The notes beneath the pieces are model-generated. The model did not search any database and had not been told where the DNA came from. It saw nothing but the letters and a program-made list of their open reading frames with translations. A stretch of 64,000 nucleotides of DNA from Telopea speciosissima (lineage: Eukaryota > Streptophyta > Magnoliopsida > Proteales > Proteaceae): the NCBI RefSeq assembly GCF_018873765.1, contig NC_057922.1:8755563-8819562 (forward strand), given 5' to 3'. Both the position numbers and the translations under genes were made by a program. Below, piece after piece: positions 23,501 through 33,148 of the stretch (its first letter is position 1; every line of letters begins with the position of its first letter).

Positions 23501-26053
23501 GCAATCTATTCCTCAAATTGCACTCTGTGATATAAAATCGTATCCATATTTTTGAGAGCATTGGCAATAGAAGTCAGGTCGATCATTCACGCAACTTGCA
23601 GACACATGGCAATTCAATTTTAACCAGACCTTTCATGTTGCCCAACCAACCAACCACAAAAAACGACCAGACTCTTCCTGTTGCTCAGGCAACCCTCCAG
23701 AAAGAAATCATATATGTTCCTAAACCAATTTACTATATTTTCTCCTTGGTCGTAGTATGTGACACCCACAAAAGGACATTTACAAAACATCAGCTATAGC
23801 ATCAAATATCTGCCATGTGGCAGCTCCGATGGGGCCCAAATGTTTTGGACAGGTTGACCTCAAGGTCCCCACCCACACGTCAAGTTTCAGTCCAATCTGA
23901 GCTGGCTAAGTGGCAAAATAAGCCACTAAATATTCAGGACTATGAAGAGAGTACATGGGAGTACAGATGAGTTCATGAATATACATGGGGGTTATGCCAT
24001 TAGATGGGAGGGTAAATGATTGAATTCAAGGCTGAAATGTGATACGTGGCCCATCCGAATCTCTACCTGTCTATCCAACAGTCGGAATTGGCAACATCAT
24101 CCAGGAAGTACGAGTATTGGTGTGGTTTCAAAAAATCTCCTTTAATTCTTAATTTACTTATTTTGATCAAACCGGTATCATTTCAACATTTTTTTTTGGG
24201 GGGAGGGGGGGGAATGAAAACCAGTATCATTTCATATCATTGATCATATAATACAGTATAGCCACACTCTTCAATTACTAATCAAGCTAATTTTCATGAT
24301 GGTTTGAGTTTATAATGTTGTGTGCGTTACTGGGTTCTGCTATTTAGTAGTTGTTTCTTGGGTCTTAAATTAGTTAGGTCTTTTAGCTATGGATGCCTAT
24401 TCATGTGGTTGTGGGCTGCCTAAGTAGGCTAAGTCGCATAGTCTAACCATGGGCTATAAAATACCTATTGGTTGTGGCTGCATAAGGAAGCGAACCTTCT
24501 TCTGTTCATGGTGAAAGATCTCTTCTTTCTGGATTTCAACTTAACCATCGGTTTTATTCGACTCAACCCTCAGTTTTCCAGAATAAAGCATCCAAGTTAT
24601 AGGAATGAATTCAACCATGGTTTCAGTAGGTGAGGACAGTAATTTTGTTTCTGCAAACCCTGTTTTTCGAATCAGGTATATTATCCTCGGGAAAGAGTTC
24701 TCAAAGAAAGTGGGCTAGCCTACAACCCCTCACAAAAAATTTCTATTCATTTTTTCCTCTCTCCTCATGTGAGTAGACATAAGCCACGCTGTTTGCTCAG
24801 AAAGACTTTTCCCATTATCTTCTTATTGAACCGCAGATCCTACAAGAACTTTTAAACATTGCATTGAATATCTTCTGTTGCTGCAAGCATATGAACCAAG
24901 GAAAAAGTTTAGCTCCATCTTGTTGATGAGCACAGAGTCAGATTTAAATTGAAATTGAGATTTTTATTACTTTTTCCAATCTGGATGTTACTTAGTGTCT
25001 AAAATCCAAGCCCATTAATCCTAGTAAATCTAAACCTTATGTTTGATCTTTTAGAATTTGTCCCTCCCCTCAGCAATGATTGTACTGGTATTGGAATCGT
25101 TTTTCTTTTTCTTTTTTTTGCCTGGGATTTGAGACCATCACAGATTGCTGATCAGTGAGGGATTTGTACAGTGCTGTTTGGAGAATTTTAATAAGTTTCA
25201 TAGTTTCATATCGATCTCCTAGGGATATCACTATTTGACTTTGAGAGGCCAACATTTTAGCTTCTTAAGTTGGAGTTACACTAACATCTAGAAATGATAA
25301 GTGATACCTTATCCTTGGAGACCATCCAGCTACTCTTGTAAAACTCATAGATAAGTAGATAACATTCCTTAAATGGGAAAGTTTTTCTTTAGCTGATAAA
25401 GGAGCTCCCTCAGATACCCAAAAGGTGGACATAAATACTTTCTTCTCCATACTCTAATTAGACCCAAATTTTACTAGCTACTTACATGTCCATCCAGGAA
25501 AGGAACTCTACCGATTAGCTTGACAAGTTTGTCATAACATAAACTTCATAAGTATCATATTCCTGTGAGAACCTTATGTCAAACCAAAAGATTGAACAAT
25601 GTAAAAGAAATCAAGGCAATGAGTCATCATTCCACAAAACTACAGCCTCATATCTACAGGCTATTAATTTATTCTGCCTCAAGAGAAATGAAACCAAAAA
25701 GCTAAGCTACATATATACGTTCTCAAAGGCAGGAGCCGAATTCACTGAGGATTTTCTTCACTTTGTTCCACCAAAAGAAGAGAGCTTCAGCAGCCACCAC
25801 GTTATAATCAACGTAATAATGTGATTCTCTATTTCACCTTTTCACATTTCCCAAATCCCAATATTGATAAAACCGAAGAAAAAGGCCCTAAACAGCCAAA
25901 CTTACCGATTGTCGGTGAAAGATCTTCGAAAGTATCGGACGTGAAACTCAAAAGAAGACTACTCTTTCCAACTCCAGAGTCTCCAATCAACAGCAACTTG
26001 AACAAATAATCAAATTCCGGTTGGCTTGAAGATGAATCCATCGAATTCCCCAA
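14513..26053 (-). CDS. RABC1: Rab18-type small GTPase RABC1-like, 6 exons
   Basis: Minus-strand exons: 26053-25906, 21820-21752, 18563-18498, 17162-17041, 16125-15997, 14623-14513. All junctions are GT-AG and keep phase, giving 645 nt and 214 residues. The GTPase motifs are complete: GDSGVGKSS (P-loop, about 23-31), the effector region DLSPTIGVDFK, WDTAGQERF (switch II), GNKVDK (guanine specificity) and ECSAKT. The C-terminus, STSGCC, ends in two cysteines as expected for geranylgeranylation. [18 protein letters not shown]-type text and [15 protein letters not shown] favour RABC1 over RABC2, without proof. Plant RABC proteins act in membrane traffic and lipid droplet biology. Introns 1 (about 4.1 kb) and 2 (about 3.2 kb) are large and full of repeats. 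The first ATG in exon 1 is used. The gene looks intact. Confidence 0.93.
14703..14869. repeat. Foldback MITE, copy 2 (RABC intron 5)
   Basis: Self-complementary element related to 14227-14393. The left arm contains GTGTGGCCTACGCCAGCACTC and the right arm GAGTGCTGGCGTAGGTCACAC, reading back on each other. It lies inside RABC intron 5. A hairpin here would form in the unspliced transcript. Confidence 0.75.
15637..15815 (-). mobile_element. Au SINE, nearly full length
   Basis: Reverse-oriented Au-type SINE in RABC intron 5. On the minus strand it begins GGGCGGACCTCGGCGCAACGG, shows the B-box-like GTGGGTTCGAGTTGG, continues GTAAGGCTGCGTACATTATG, and ends GGTGCATTGGGTACACCC plus a T tract. This is the standard order of the plant Au family. 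Confidence 0.88.
16292..16980. mobile_element. PIF/Harbinger-like MITE with CCA-repeat core
   Basis: A 689-bp element in RABC intron 4. Perfect tips GGCCTGATTTGGTA and TACCAAATCAGGCC are flanked by the 3-bp duplication ATA (16289-16291 and 16981-16983). The subterminal sequence is rich in GAAATAGAAATCA and its complement on both sides. The core at about 16555-16775 is a CCA/CTA-rich minisatellite that reads open in several frames as Pro/His/Thr repeats but is not a gene. Tip sequence and 3-bp duplication fit the PIF/Harbinger class. Confidence 0.8.
17285..17425 (+). mobile_element. tRNA-related SINE-like fragment
   Basis: In RABC intron 3. The text TATAGCATGCTGATAAGGAC (A-box-like) is followed by TTGGAATCGAGTCCC (B-box-like, close to GGTTCGANTCC) and then a C-rich tract. 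A related fragment lies at 20735-20840. No target duplication was found. Confidence 0.45.
18925..19073. mobile_element. Short MITE in RABC intron 2
   Basis: A 149-bp element with near-perfect inverted tips AGCATAGTTATCAAGGCG and CGCCTTGATAACTATGCT and a GC-rich core (AAGGCGACCAAGGCGG). The tips match over 18 bp. The flanking duplication is not clear because of surrounding A-runs, so the superfamily is uncertain (hAT-like is likely). Confidence 0.75.
19815..20440 (+). mobile_element. LINE 3' fragment, RNase H domain
   Basis: Truncated non-LTR retrotransposon in RABC intron 2. It shows remnants of a plant-LINE RNase H domain: a GTSLGNPG...SGVGG block near 19840-19885, [18 protein letters not shown] near 19975-20030, and [16 protein letters not shown] near 20145-20195. 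An Au-SINE-like 3' half follows at 20196-20290. The end is AATAAAATTGATTCTACTATC and an A-rich tail to 20440, typical of LINE 3' ends. It is broken by frame changes and stops. Confidence 0.75.
20190..20290 (+). mobile_element. Au SINE-like 3' half
   Basis: GTAAGGCTGCGTACATTATGACC, then CCAGACCTCGCAGTGGCG and CACTGGGTTCACCC before a T-rich tract, is the 3' half of an Au SINE. It is fused directly to the LINE RNase H remnant, with the head missing. It may be a 5'-truncated insertion or a shared 3' module. Confidence 0.7.
20735..20840 (+). mobile_element. tRNA-related SINE-like fragment
   Basis: CACTGCACTGGTTAAAGCCTG followed by AGGCCATGGGTTCATCTCCC resembles tRNA A and B boxes. It is similar in layout to 17285-17425. 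Short and degenerate. Confidence 0.35.
21821..25905. other. RABC intron 1, repeat-rich
   Basis: A 4.1-kb intron with no internal gene. Two blocks look like long-terminal-repeat-style regulatory sequence, with a TATA-like site and a polyadenylation-like signal: about 22200-22690 and 24320-24700. Neither could be paired with a second end. A G-rich tract occurs at about 24190-24212. Confidence 0.35.
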
Positions 26054-26700
26054 CTGCTACCGCCAAAATCCTACCAAAAAGAGAAGGATCAATTAAAGAA
26101 AAGAACACCCATAGATCAAATCCAACCAATTTACAACTCACACCGCCATTTCGCACACTCTCAAATATCAAGAGGAAGCTGTTTGAATTACCTGTTAATA
26201 TAGATAATTCAATGAGAAATAGGATAAAGTCAGATCTGATACCCAATGAAAGAGAGGGAGATAGAGCATAGAATGAAGAAATGAAAAGGTTGGAAAAGGG
26301 AAAGAAGACTTGAAAGGTTGCAGAGAGACAAAGAAAGCTTGAAGAAAAAGACCTCCTTTGTTTTTTTTTTTTTGGGTGAAAGCCGGGCATTTCACCGTTT
26401 CCGTTTGTTTCATAAGCAGAATTTTCACACCATTAAAATGTTATTTGCTTCTTTACCGACAATAACGAGAAAAAAAATTCTTTTCTTCGCCATTGATATC
26501 TTCTTGGTTTTTTTAGGGTAAACTTCGCTATTGATATCTCAATTGGAGTCATTGCGGGGCTTAATAGATATATATATTTTTTTTTTGGGTACAAGCAGGC
26601 TTAATATATATTTTTTTGAAAAATTATGAGATTACTCAGAATCGATTTTAATTTACAAAAACTATCCATCCAATGTTTATGTTGACTGAATTATCCAAAT
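26054..26700 (-). promoter_or_regulatory. Likely RABC 5' UTR and upstream region
   Basis: Sequence directly upstream of the RABC start codon. It is pyrimidine-rich on the minus strand near 26290-26380, as often seen in plant leaders. No convincing TATA box with defined spacing was identified. Open frames here are compositional. Confidence 0.35.
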
Positions 26701-26905
26701 TGAGTATTAGAAAAAAGAAGACCATTCTCTCGGGGGAACCGCAGCCTCTGCGTGTGCACCAAGGCCAATGAGAGGGGGCACAGAAGCATCTTGGGGGACT
26801 GGAGTTGGGACTTCCATCTTTCATAGAAGGTGAGACGGTCATTTCACTCCTCACTATGTCTAGACGTGGGTGGATGGTACACTCCCCCATAGAGAACTTT
26901 TCTCC
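26700..26905. repeat. Foldback MITE-like element
   Basis: The left side reads AGACCATTCTCTCGGGGGAACC and the right side TACACTCCCCCATAGAGAAC with loose inverted complementarity around a GC-rich core. It resembles the elements at 37975-38135 and 40382-40525. Confidence 0.45.
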
Positions 26906-27269
26906 TCAAAATTAAAAAACCCTAGTGTATGTTTATATAAGAGTATATGACCAATACCCTGCCCACGAAATCTTTGTAGGTTAAATATCATCTAATGGTA
27001 GAAGGGAGAAGTTGGACGAGTTGTTTGATCTTGTTTAGGACTTGAGTTCTTGGCATTGGTCTTGGTGAAGGGGGATCTTGGGTCGTTGGAGGTGTAGATG
27101 GTGAGCCCACTTGGGTGTCTTTTCATCATCATCACTATCATTGCTCCTATTTCTAACACCATCATCATGTTGTTGTTTTGGTGGCTGAACATAGTGTTAT
27201 ACCAGTGATGCTTCTGCAACTGTAGTTGTTGTTTTCTTAAGTTTAATAACGGTTTGATGGAGGCAAGTT

Positions 27270-27540
27270 AAGCATCCAAGACATCGATTAATTCAAGGCT
27301 ACGAATGATTCCACGCTAGCAAGGTTAAAGCGATTCCACATTTGTAGCAATGAGGCCAGCTGGGTCTCTTCGCCACTCGGGTTAATAAAAGATAGACTAC
27401 TGCCAAACCAAACAGCATTGACGAAAGGGCATTCAAGAAGAACCTGATCACTGGATTCCACCGCATGTCCACAGGATGATGAACAGCTAAGGTCAACAAG
27501 AATCCTACGGGTTCTGCGGATAACATACATAGGCCGTACA
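27270..27540 (-). mobile_element. LINE fragment, RT zinc-binding domain
   Basis: The minus strand reads CGHAVESSDQVLLECPFVNAVW, the zf-RVT (reverse-transcriptase zinc-binding) text found near the C-terminus of plant LINE polyproteins, followed by LASLLQMWNRFNLASVESFV. The upstream reverse transcriptase and downstream RNase H regions are not recognisable nearby, so it is an isolated fragment. Confidence 0.7.
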
Positions 27541-28479
27541 CTATTTTAGGTATTGTTGTAATATCAAAACTCATAATTTTACGGAACCTGGTAGTTTCCT
27601 TTTAATTAATATAATCACGGTCTGATGCTAGGCTGACGGCATTGATTTTGATTGGATTGCTTGATTTTGTAGAGTTCGGATCAGCTATCCACATGAGGAC
27701 GGGTGGGGACAGATTTGACCCCCACCCAGATTTGACCCCTCCAAGTGGATATCAGATCTGAATTCGATTTTGTGTTAGGGTGGACCCCTATTATCTTCCC
27801 AGCCTCTCCAGAAAAATAAGGATGGGGCCCATCAAATCCTTATACTATTTCACCAATGAAAAAAGTGATTCAATGAGAGGTCTTGCATATGCGGGCTTTA
27901 CCTTGAAACATGAACACGGTCCATAATCTGGTACTTCTGCTAGATTGAATTGACTTTGAGTTCGAAGAAAAAGAAGGGACCTAATGTACTCCAAAGATGT
28001 TGGATATGTTTGGGCATAATTTCAATGGGGGAAGAGTTCTTTGTCCAGGAGCATGGCTGATTTGCCAACACTAGGATCAATGGGAGTGTGTGTGAAGGTA
28101 TCGATGACGGTAGGATTTCTGCCTTTTATTGGGGTGGCACAGTCATTTGACCCCATCATTTGTCTAGGTGTAGTAACTATGCTCTGGAATAGAGTCCTTT
28201 TTCCCAATTTCAATTTGATCGATTGCGATTGAACATTGTTAAAAAACAGATTAGGAAAAAGGTTTTTTGATCGAAATTACAACTAGCATCCTCTCACTCT
28301 CTCTATCTTTATCCTCCTCACATGAAATGTCTTCTTTGTCCCTTATGTAAACTGTTTTGTCGCTTCTCATTGTAAGTTTCTTCTGTGCCATTAACTCAAA
28401 GAACCCTCTCCTTAAAGATGAAAATAAAAATAAGAGACGGAATGTTTCTTGTTTGGGAGATTAGCCTATGGTAGTAAAA

Positions 28480-28690
28480 ACACCCAATATCAAGGGAAGT
28501 GAACAGAGAGATAAGGAATTTCAAAAGAAATTAAGAGCGTGGCTGACTCTCTTGCCAGGAAGACCTTGTCTCTTGCGTGTGAAACAATTTAGACCTTTTC
28601 TACTCTCTGAATTTCTAATATTTGTAATGAAGATTCATGCATTGGACACGCTTCAATAAATAACCTTATTCTCTATCCAAAAAAAATTAG
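28480..28690 (+). mobile_element. LINE 3' end fragment
   Basis: The text GGCTGACTCTCTTGCCAGGAAGACC, TTGCGTGTGAAACAATTTAGACC and TGGACACGCTTCAATAAATAA matches the 3' end of the LINE at 62122-63300 (on the other strand) and ends in an A-run at 28680. This is the last stretch of the RNase H domain (SLARKTLSLACETI-like) plus the 3' UTR. Confidence 0.65.
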
Positions 28691-28807
28691 AGAGATAAGG
28701 AAACATTCCCCCCTACCAGAGAAATAAATTATGAGGAACATTTAAAGCTCATGGAATAATACGACCAAAGGTATGAAATCCGGAAATCAAATTACAAAAA
28801 AAAAAAC

Positions 28808-29026
28808 AGCTTTTTCCAAATGTCCCCCTCAAATTGCTCATTTGTATAGATGCACCCTTAAAACTTTACTATTTTCAATTGCACCCCTACTTTCCAATAA
28901 CGGATAGTTACGGACTGGCCTAAAGTGTTACAATGTTTGGAAAATAAGGGTGCAATTGAAAATAGTAAAGTTTCAATGGCGCATCTATACAATTGAGCAA
29001 TTTAAGGGGGACATTTGGAAAAAACC
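28808..29026. mobile_element. Mutator-like MITE with 90-bp inverted arms
   Basis: Left arm 28811-28903 and right arm about 28938-29026 are reverse complements with few changes. Shared blocks are TTTTTCCAAATGTCCCCC, AATTGCTCA, ATAGATGC and TAAAACTTTACTATTTTCAATTG split across the arm. The loop is about 35 bp. Flanking A-runs hide any target duplication. Confidence 0.7.
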
Positions 29027-29027
29027 C

Positions 29028-29205
29028 TAAAAAAAAGGGTATACCCAATGTAGGAAGCTCCAGCCATTATGGGCTTTGGGGAGGGTTATAATATACACAA
29101 CCCTACCACCACTTTGCAAATAGACTATTTCCTGACTCAAATCCATGACCACTAGGTCGGAATGGAGCAACATTATCGATGTGCACAGACCTCCCCTCTG
29201 AAATG
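29028..29205 (-). mobile_element. Degenerate Au SINE
   Basis: Reverse-oriented Au SINE more diverged than that at 15637-15815. It contains GGGTATACCCAATG, CCAGCCATTATGGGCTTTGG, GGGTTATAATATACACAACCC and CTCAAATCCATGACCACTAGG in the expected reverse order. It abuts the MITE at 28808-29026. Confidence 0.75.
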
Positions 29206-29444
29206 CAAAAATCAATAGATTGGATTTAAAAATCTATTTTCAATTCATAAAAAGACAAAAGAAACATAAACTTTTATTCATATTAACTTTATTGTCACAA
29301 AATCACAAACATTAAAAAAAAATTATTGTCAAAAAATCTCATCTGTCATGAGCAAAATATATAGGTGGCCAAATTATATATTATGCCACTTTACAATTAC
29401 TTCAATAAGTTATATATCCTCTCCCTTGAAAAATATGATTCAAT

Positions 29445-32062
29445 TCAAAAGATCTTCAAAAGCATATCAATATCCTTAGCTACATTTTGTGCATCCTTTG
29501 AGATGCCCTGCAAGCCTCTCCTTGCAAATCCCACACAATAGAGACCAGATTTTCCTTTCCAATGGTTCGGGAAACTCACTTTAGGCATTCCATTTTCATC
29601 AAAAAGATCCTCACCACCCTACATGCATCATACACATAATTAGTACCCCTAAGTAAGCTTTTCAATAACTTTAAGCCCATATGTAATTGGTCTGCATGAT
29701 ACAGTCATGGGTTTTATACTGGTCAATTTGGGTTTCAATTAGTTTTTCAGTGTAACTGATCGAGCACCCATCGGTTCATCGATAAAAAATAAATCCGATT
29801 GATTATCAAATTTCTTTATAAATTTGATCGATCAATCTTGATCAGGTATGCCAATGCGGGCTTAGAAATGACATTCCTAATTTTTCGTATCTTTTATGAT
29901 TTGAAGCTTAATATTAAGACTAGAACTAGATTAATAAGTACCTTAAGCCAATTACGAGTCGTGCTTTTATAGCCTGTGGCAAAGATTATAGCATCAAACT
30001 CTTGCAAATCGCCATTTTCAAACATGACATCATTTCCTCTTATGCTTGATATCCCAGGAAAAACCTAATATAATTGTCATCACAAGATAAGAATATTAAT
30101 TAATTAGGAAATAAATACTTTTTATATACATTTAAGGCAAAAATATTAATGCTACTTACTTGGATCTCTCCCTTCTTAATCTTCTTCAGAGCCCCAACAT
30201 CTATAGTTGGAGATCGACCGGTGGTTACCTTGAGATAAAATGGTCCCTTCTGTGGTCTTTGAATTTTGTTTCTCAAATATTTTCCATATTTGAGTTTGCT
30301 AAGATTCACAACTATAGAATCCACCACAGGGAGTGGTAGGAATTTCAATAGAACCATGCCTAGGAACACTATCTCTTTGGTGAGCACATGTACCTGTAAA
30401 CATTGATTAATTAAATTAATAATCCATCCAAGTAAAATGAAAATTTTTAGTAAATTTTAAATTATGGTCTAATTGTATAACACTAACCAGATCAAGTTAG
30501 TAAATTATGGTCTAATTTTAGTAAATTAGAAGAAAATATTTCAATCCCATCTTAATTTTCACATTCATGGTTTCAAAATACAGTATCAGATTTTTTTATT
30601 TTTATTTTTTGGTAAAAATACACTGTCAGATTGGTCGATATCGATACTTGGCCAATCACATATCAGTGTAATAGTTCATAAGGGAAATTTTGTCAAAATA
30701 AAAATCAATTTTTTTAATAGTGAGGACAAATCGTCTTATACGATCCAATACAATCAATACGTATTAGTATCGGCATCAACCTAGATTAATACTAATATTT
30801 AAAACCATGGTCACAAGACAAAAATAATACATCATTATAAAAATCAAATGCCACCAACTTAAAATTGTATAAACTGTCATGTATCAATAAATAATCTCAT
30901 ATATATATATGACAAGAGATCGTTGTTTGGTCATGTAGTGCTTGCACCAGCACAGGGTTTAATGAGAGCACACACAGGAACATCAACATAAATACGATTT
31001 TTATTTCATGAGGGGTAAGGCGATACTTTTGTACGCTCTTGTATTTGGCCACATAGGAGTCACGCTTTATATATATGGGGCAAGAGATCGTTACATGGGC
31101 CTCTAGAGCCTGCATGCATAAGCTGACCAATGGCAGTGCATGCGCAAGCATCGATTAGGGTGAGATTTCCGCCTTTTCATGGGGCAGGGCAATGGATCTT
31201 TATCCCCTCTAGTTCCTTGCCCTGCCCAGTTCCCCAATGCCGCTAACAAGGGGGTGCAATGATCACCCTACCCCTGTCGAACACTCTACTTGGTTGGAGT
31301 CCACCACCCCCTTATTAGAGGCATTGGGGAACTGAGCCGGACGGGCAAAAAACTGGAGGAGATAATTTTCCACGACGATAGCTTTCTTTAATCCATACAC
31401 ATACATATATAGAGTGAAGAGAGAGAGATAGAGAGAGAGAGAGAGGGGGTTACCGGGCTACGAATAACCAAAGAGGTCCTTGCTCTATAGTTTGACAGAT
31501 CATAGGCAATCTCCATGCCAGAGTTGCCAGATCCAACAACCAATACCTGCTTTTCCACGTAAGAGGTTCCATTCTTATATTCAGAAGAGTGCAGAATCTC
31601 CCCTTCAAAGTTCTCCAACCCTCTAACATTAGGAATAAATCCCTCACTGTTCTCTCCAGTTGCCACAACTAAGAACTTGCAAACATATTCCTCAGTCTGA
31701 TCTGAGACACTATTTCTGGCCAAAACACGCCATTTTCCGGCTACTCCGTCATACGCCGCCGATTCGACTATTCGACAATATTTTGGGTTTATGTTAAAGT
31801 GAGAAACATAGTCATCCAAGTAATCAATAAAACCTTTCTTTGAAACAAAGGTTGGTGCATTAGAGGGAAATTGCATGTGAGGGAGTTGACAGAATTGCTT
31901 TGCCAAGTGAAGTTTTAAACGATCATAAGAGTGTTTTTTCCATAAAGAGGCAGAGCAATCCTCTCTCTCAAGGATTATATTTGGGATTGAAAGGATGTTT
32001 AGGCATGCAGAGATTGCTAATCCTGAAGGCCCTGCCCCTACTATTACAACTACTTCTTCCAT
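29445..32062 (-). CDS. YUC10: YUCCA10-like indole-3-pyruvate monooxygenase
   Basis: Minus-strand exons 32062-31454, 30393-30160, 30064-29942 and 29618-29445, all with GT-AG borders and in phase 0, give 379 residues plus stop. This matches the roughly 380-residue YUC10/YUC11 clade. The product is a cytosolic flavin monooxygenase that turns indole-3-pyruvate into the auxin IAA. Motifs: FAD-binding VGAGPSGLA (about 8-16), NADPH-binding [15 protein letters not shown] (about 175-190), and the ATG-type motif [13 protein letters not shown] in exon 3. The C-terminus [22 protein letters not shown] is typical. Intron 1 (about 1.06 kb) holds foldback repeats and a GA microsatellite beside the donor. The gene looks complete. 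Assignment to YUC10 rather than YUC11 is by length and overall text only. Confidence 0.93.
31188..31378. repeat. Foldback MITE in YUC10 intron 1
   Basis: Long self-complementary sequence. Left arm text CCTTGCCCTGCCCAGTTCCCC, AATGCC and TAACAAGGGGGTG reads back in the right arm as CCCCCTTATTAGAGGCATTGGGGAACTGAG. The loop is near 31270. Related to 35358-35560. Confidence 0.7.
31418..31446. repeat. GA microsatellite
   Basis: About 28 bp of GAGA repeats immediately inside intron 1 of the YUCCA-like gene, next to the 5' splice site on the minus strand. Confidence 0.85.
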
Positions 32063-32528
32063 ATTATTTTTTTGGAATTATAGAACCACTGCTTCCCTCT
32101 CCCTCCACCACCTTCTGCTCCTAATATTATATTACAGTTTTCAAAAATCTGAAAGCGGGGGAGGGAGAGGGAGAGGGAGAGGGAGCGAAGGAATGGGAGC
32201 CTAAGAGGGAGAGATAATGGAGAGGAAGAAGAGAGGGAGAGGAAATTTATAATAAAAACTCCACCATAAAAAAAGGAGGAAAATATAATCAAGAACAGAA
32301 AAAGAAAGCAAAATATGGTTAAAAGAAGGGACAACAGAGTTTCGTTTAAAAAAAGAAGCTGTTAAAATTTTGTGTTAGAGAGTGAAGTAATGGGAAAATT
32401 TGTTAGTAAAACGAAGGTAGTTACAAGATTCACTTATCACTTGTACAAGTGATTTCTTTCTATTTTTTGCCTTGGATTATATCTTTTAGGACGAAATTTT
32501 GCTGCTACACTTATAGCAGCAATATTCG

Positions 32529-32760
32529 GATCCAGTTCCTCTACTGCATGGGCTGCCCCCAACGGCTGTGCTGCTTATCTACTACCGAGCTGTCCAGCAG
32601 GTCCGTACTACCAAGACACGGTGAGGCGTGCAATGACTGTCTTACACCCACTTGGGCAAGGCGATCGGGCAGGGGTAAGACGGCCATTGTGCGCCCAACA
32701 ATGTCTGGGCAGCACGGTCCTACCGGGCAGCTCGGCAGTAAAGGATCTGGATCCACCTCA
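32529..32760. repeat. GC-rich foldback repeat
   Basis: The sequence starts GGATCCAGTTCCTCTACTGC and ends, inverted, with GGCAGTAAAGGATCTGGATCC. Within the arms, CCGAGCTGTCCAGCAGGTCCG faces CGGTCCTACCGGGCAGCTCGG. The right arm is repeated almost exactly at 35004-35066, on the other side of the hAT-like element. Confidence 0.65.
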
Positions 32761-33148
32761 CTGTATCTGGTGAGGGTGTCAAAACCTAACCCGAACCGTT
32801 AAGGCCAATCGAAACCGATCGAAAAAACCCGAGACCGAACCAAACCGCGAACCTTATTGGATTGGTTTTGGATTGGGGTATGACGGGATCGACTGAAAAT
32901 CGGACCGCACCGGATCAACCGATAACAAACCAAAAACCAAAAACCAAACCGAATGAAACTGATAAAAAAAACAAAGTATAAGGTTATTAATAATTGAATT
33001 GATTTCAATATTAGTGAGCAAATTTATGGTTATAAGGGAAATTGTTACAAATCAATGAGTATGAGGTTATGAAAATAGGGAAATTCATTTGTAACAATGT
33101 TTTTTCTATTGATCTGCTTTTTAAGTGTGGGGCTAATGAAATATTTTA

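Noticed and set aside
22200-24740. Possible LTR-type element in RABC intron 1
   Set aside because: Two blocks have promoter- and polyadenylation-like text, but I found no paired terminal repeats, primer-binding site or coding remnant, so no element is called.
26010-26428. Open frames overlapping the RABC leader
   Set aside because: Low-complexity Phe/Ser/Leu text from a pyrimidine-rich leader; RABC exon 1 accounts for the locus.
31900-32204. Plus-strand open frames over the YUCCA start
   Set aside because: Antisense shadow of exon 1 and of a GA/CT-rich leader.
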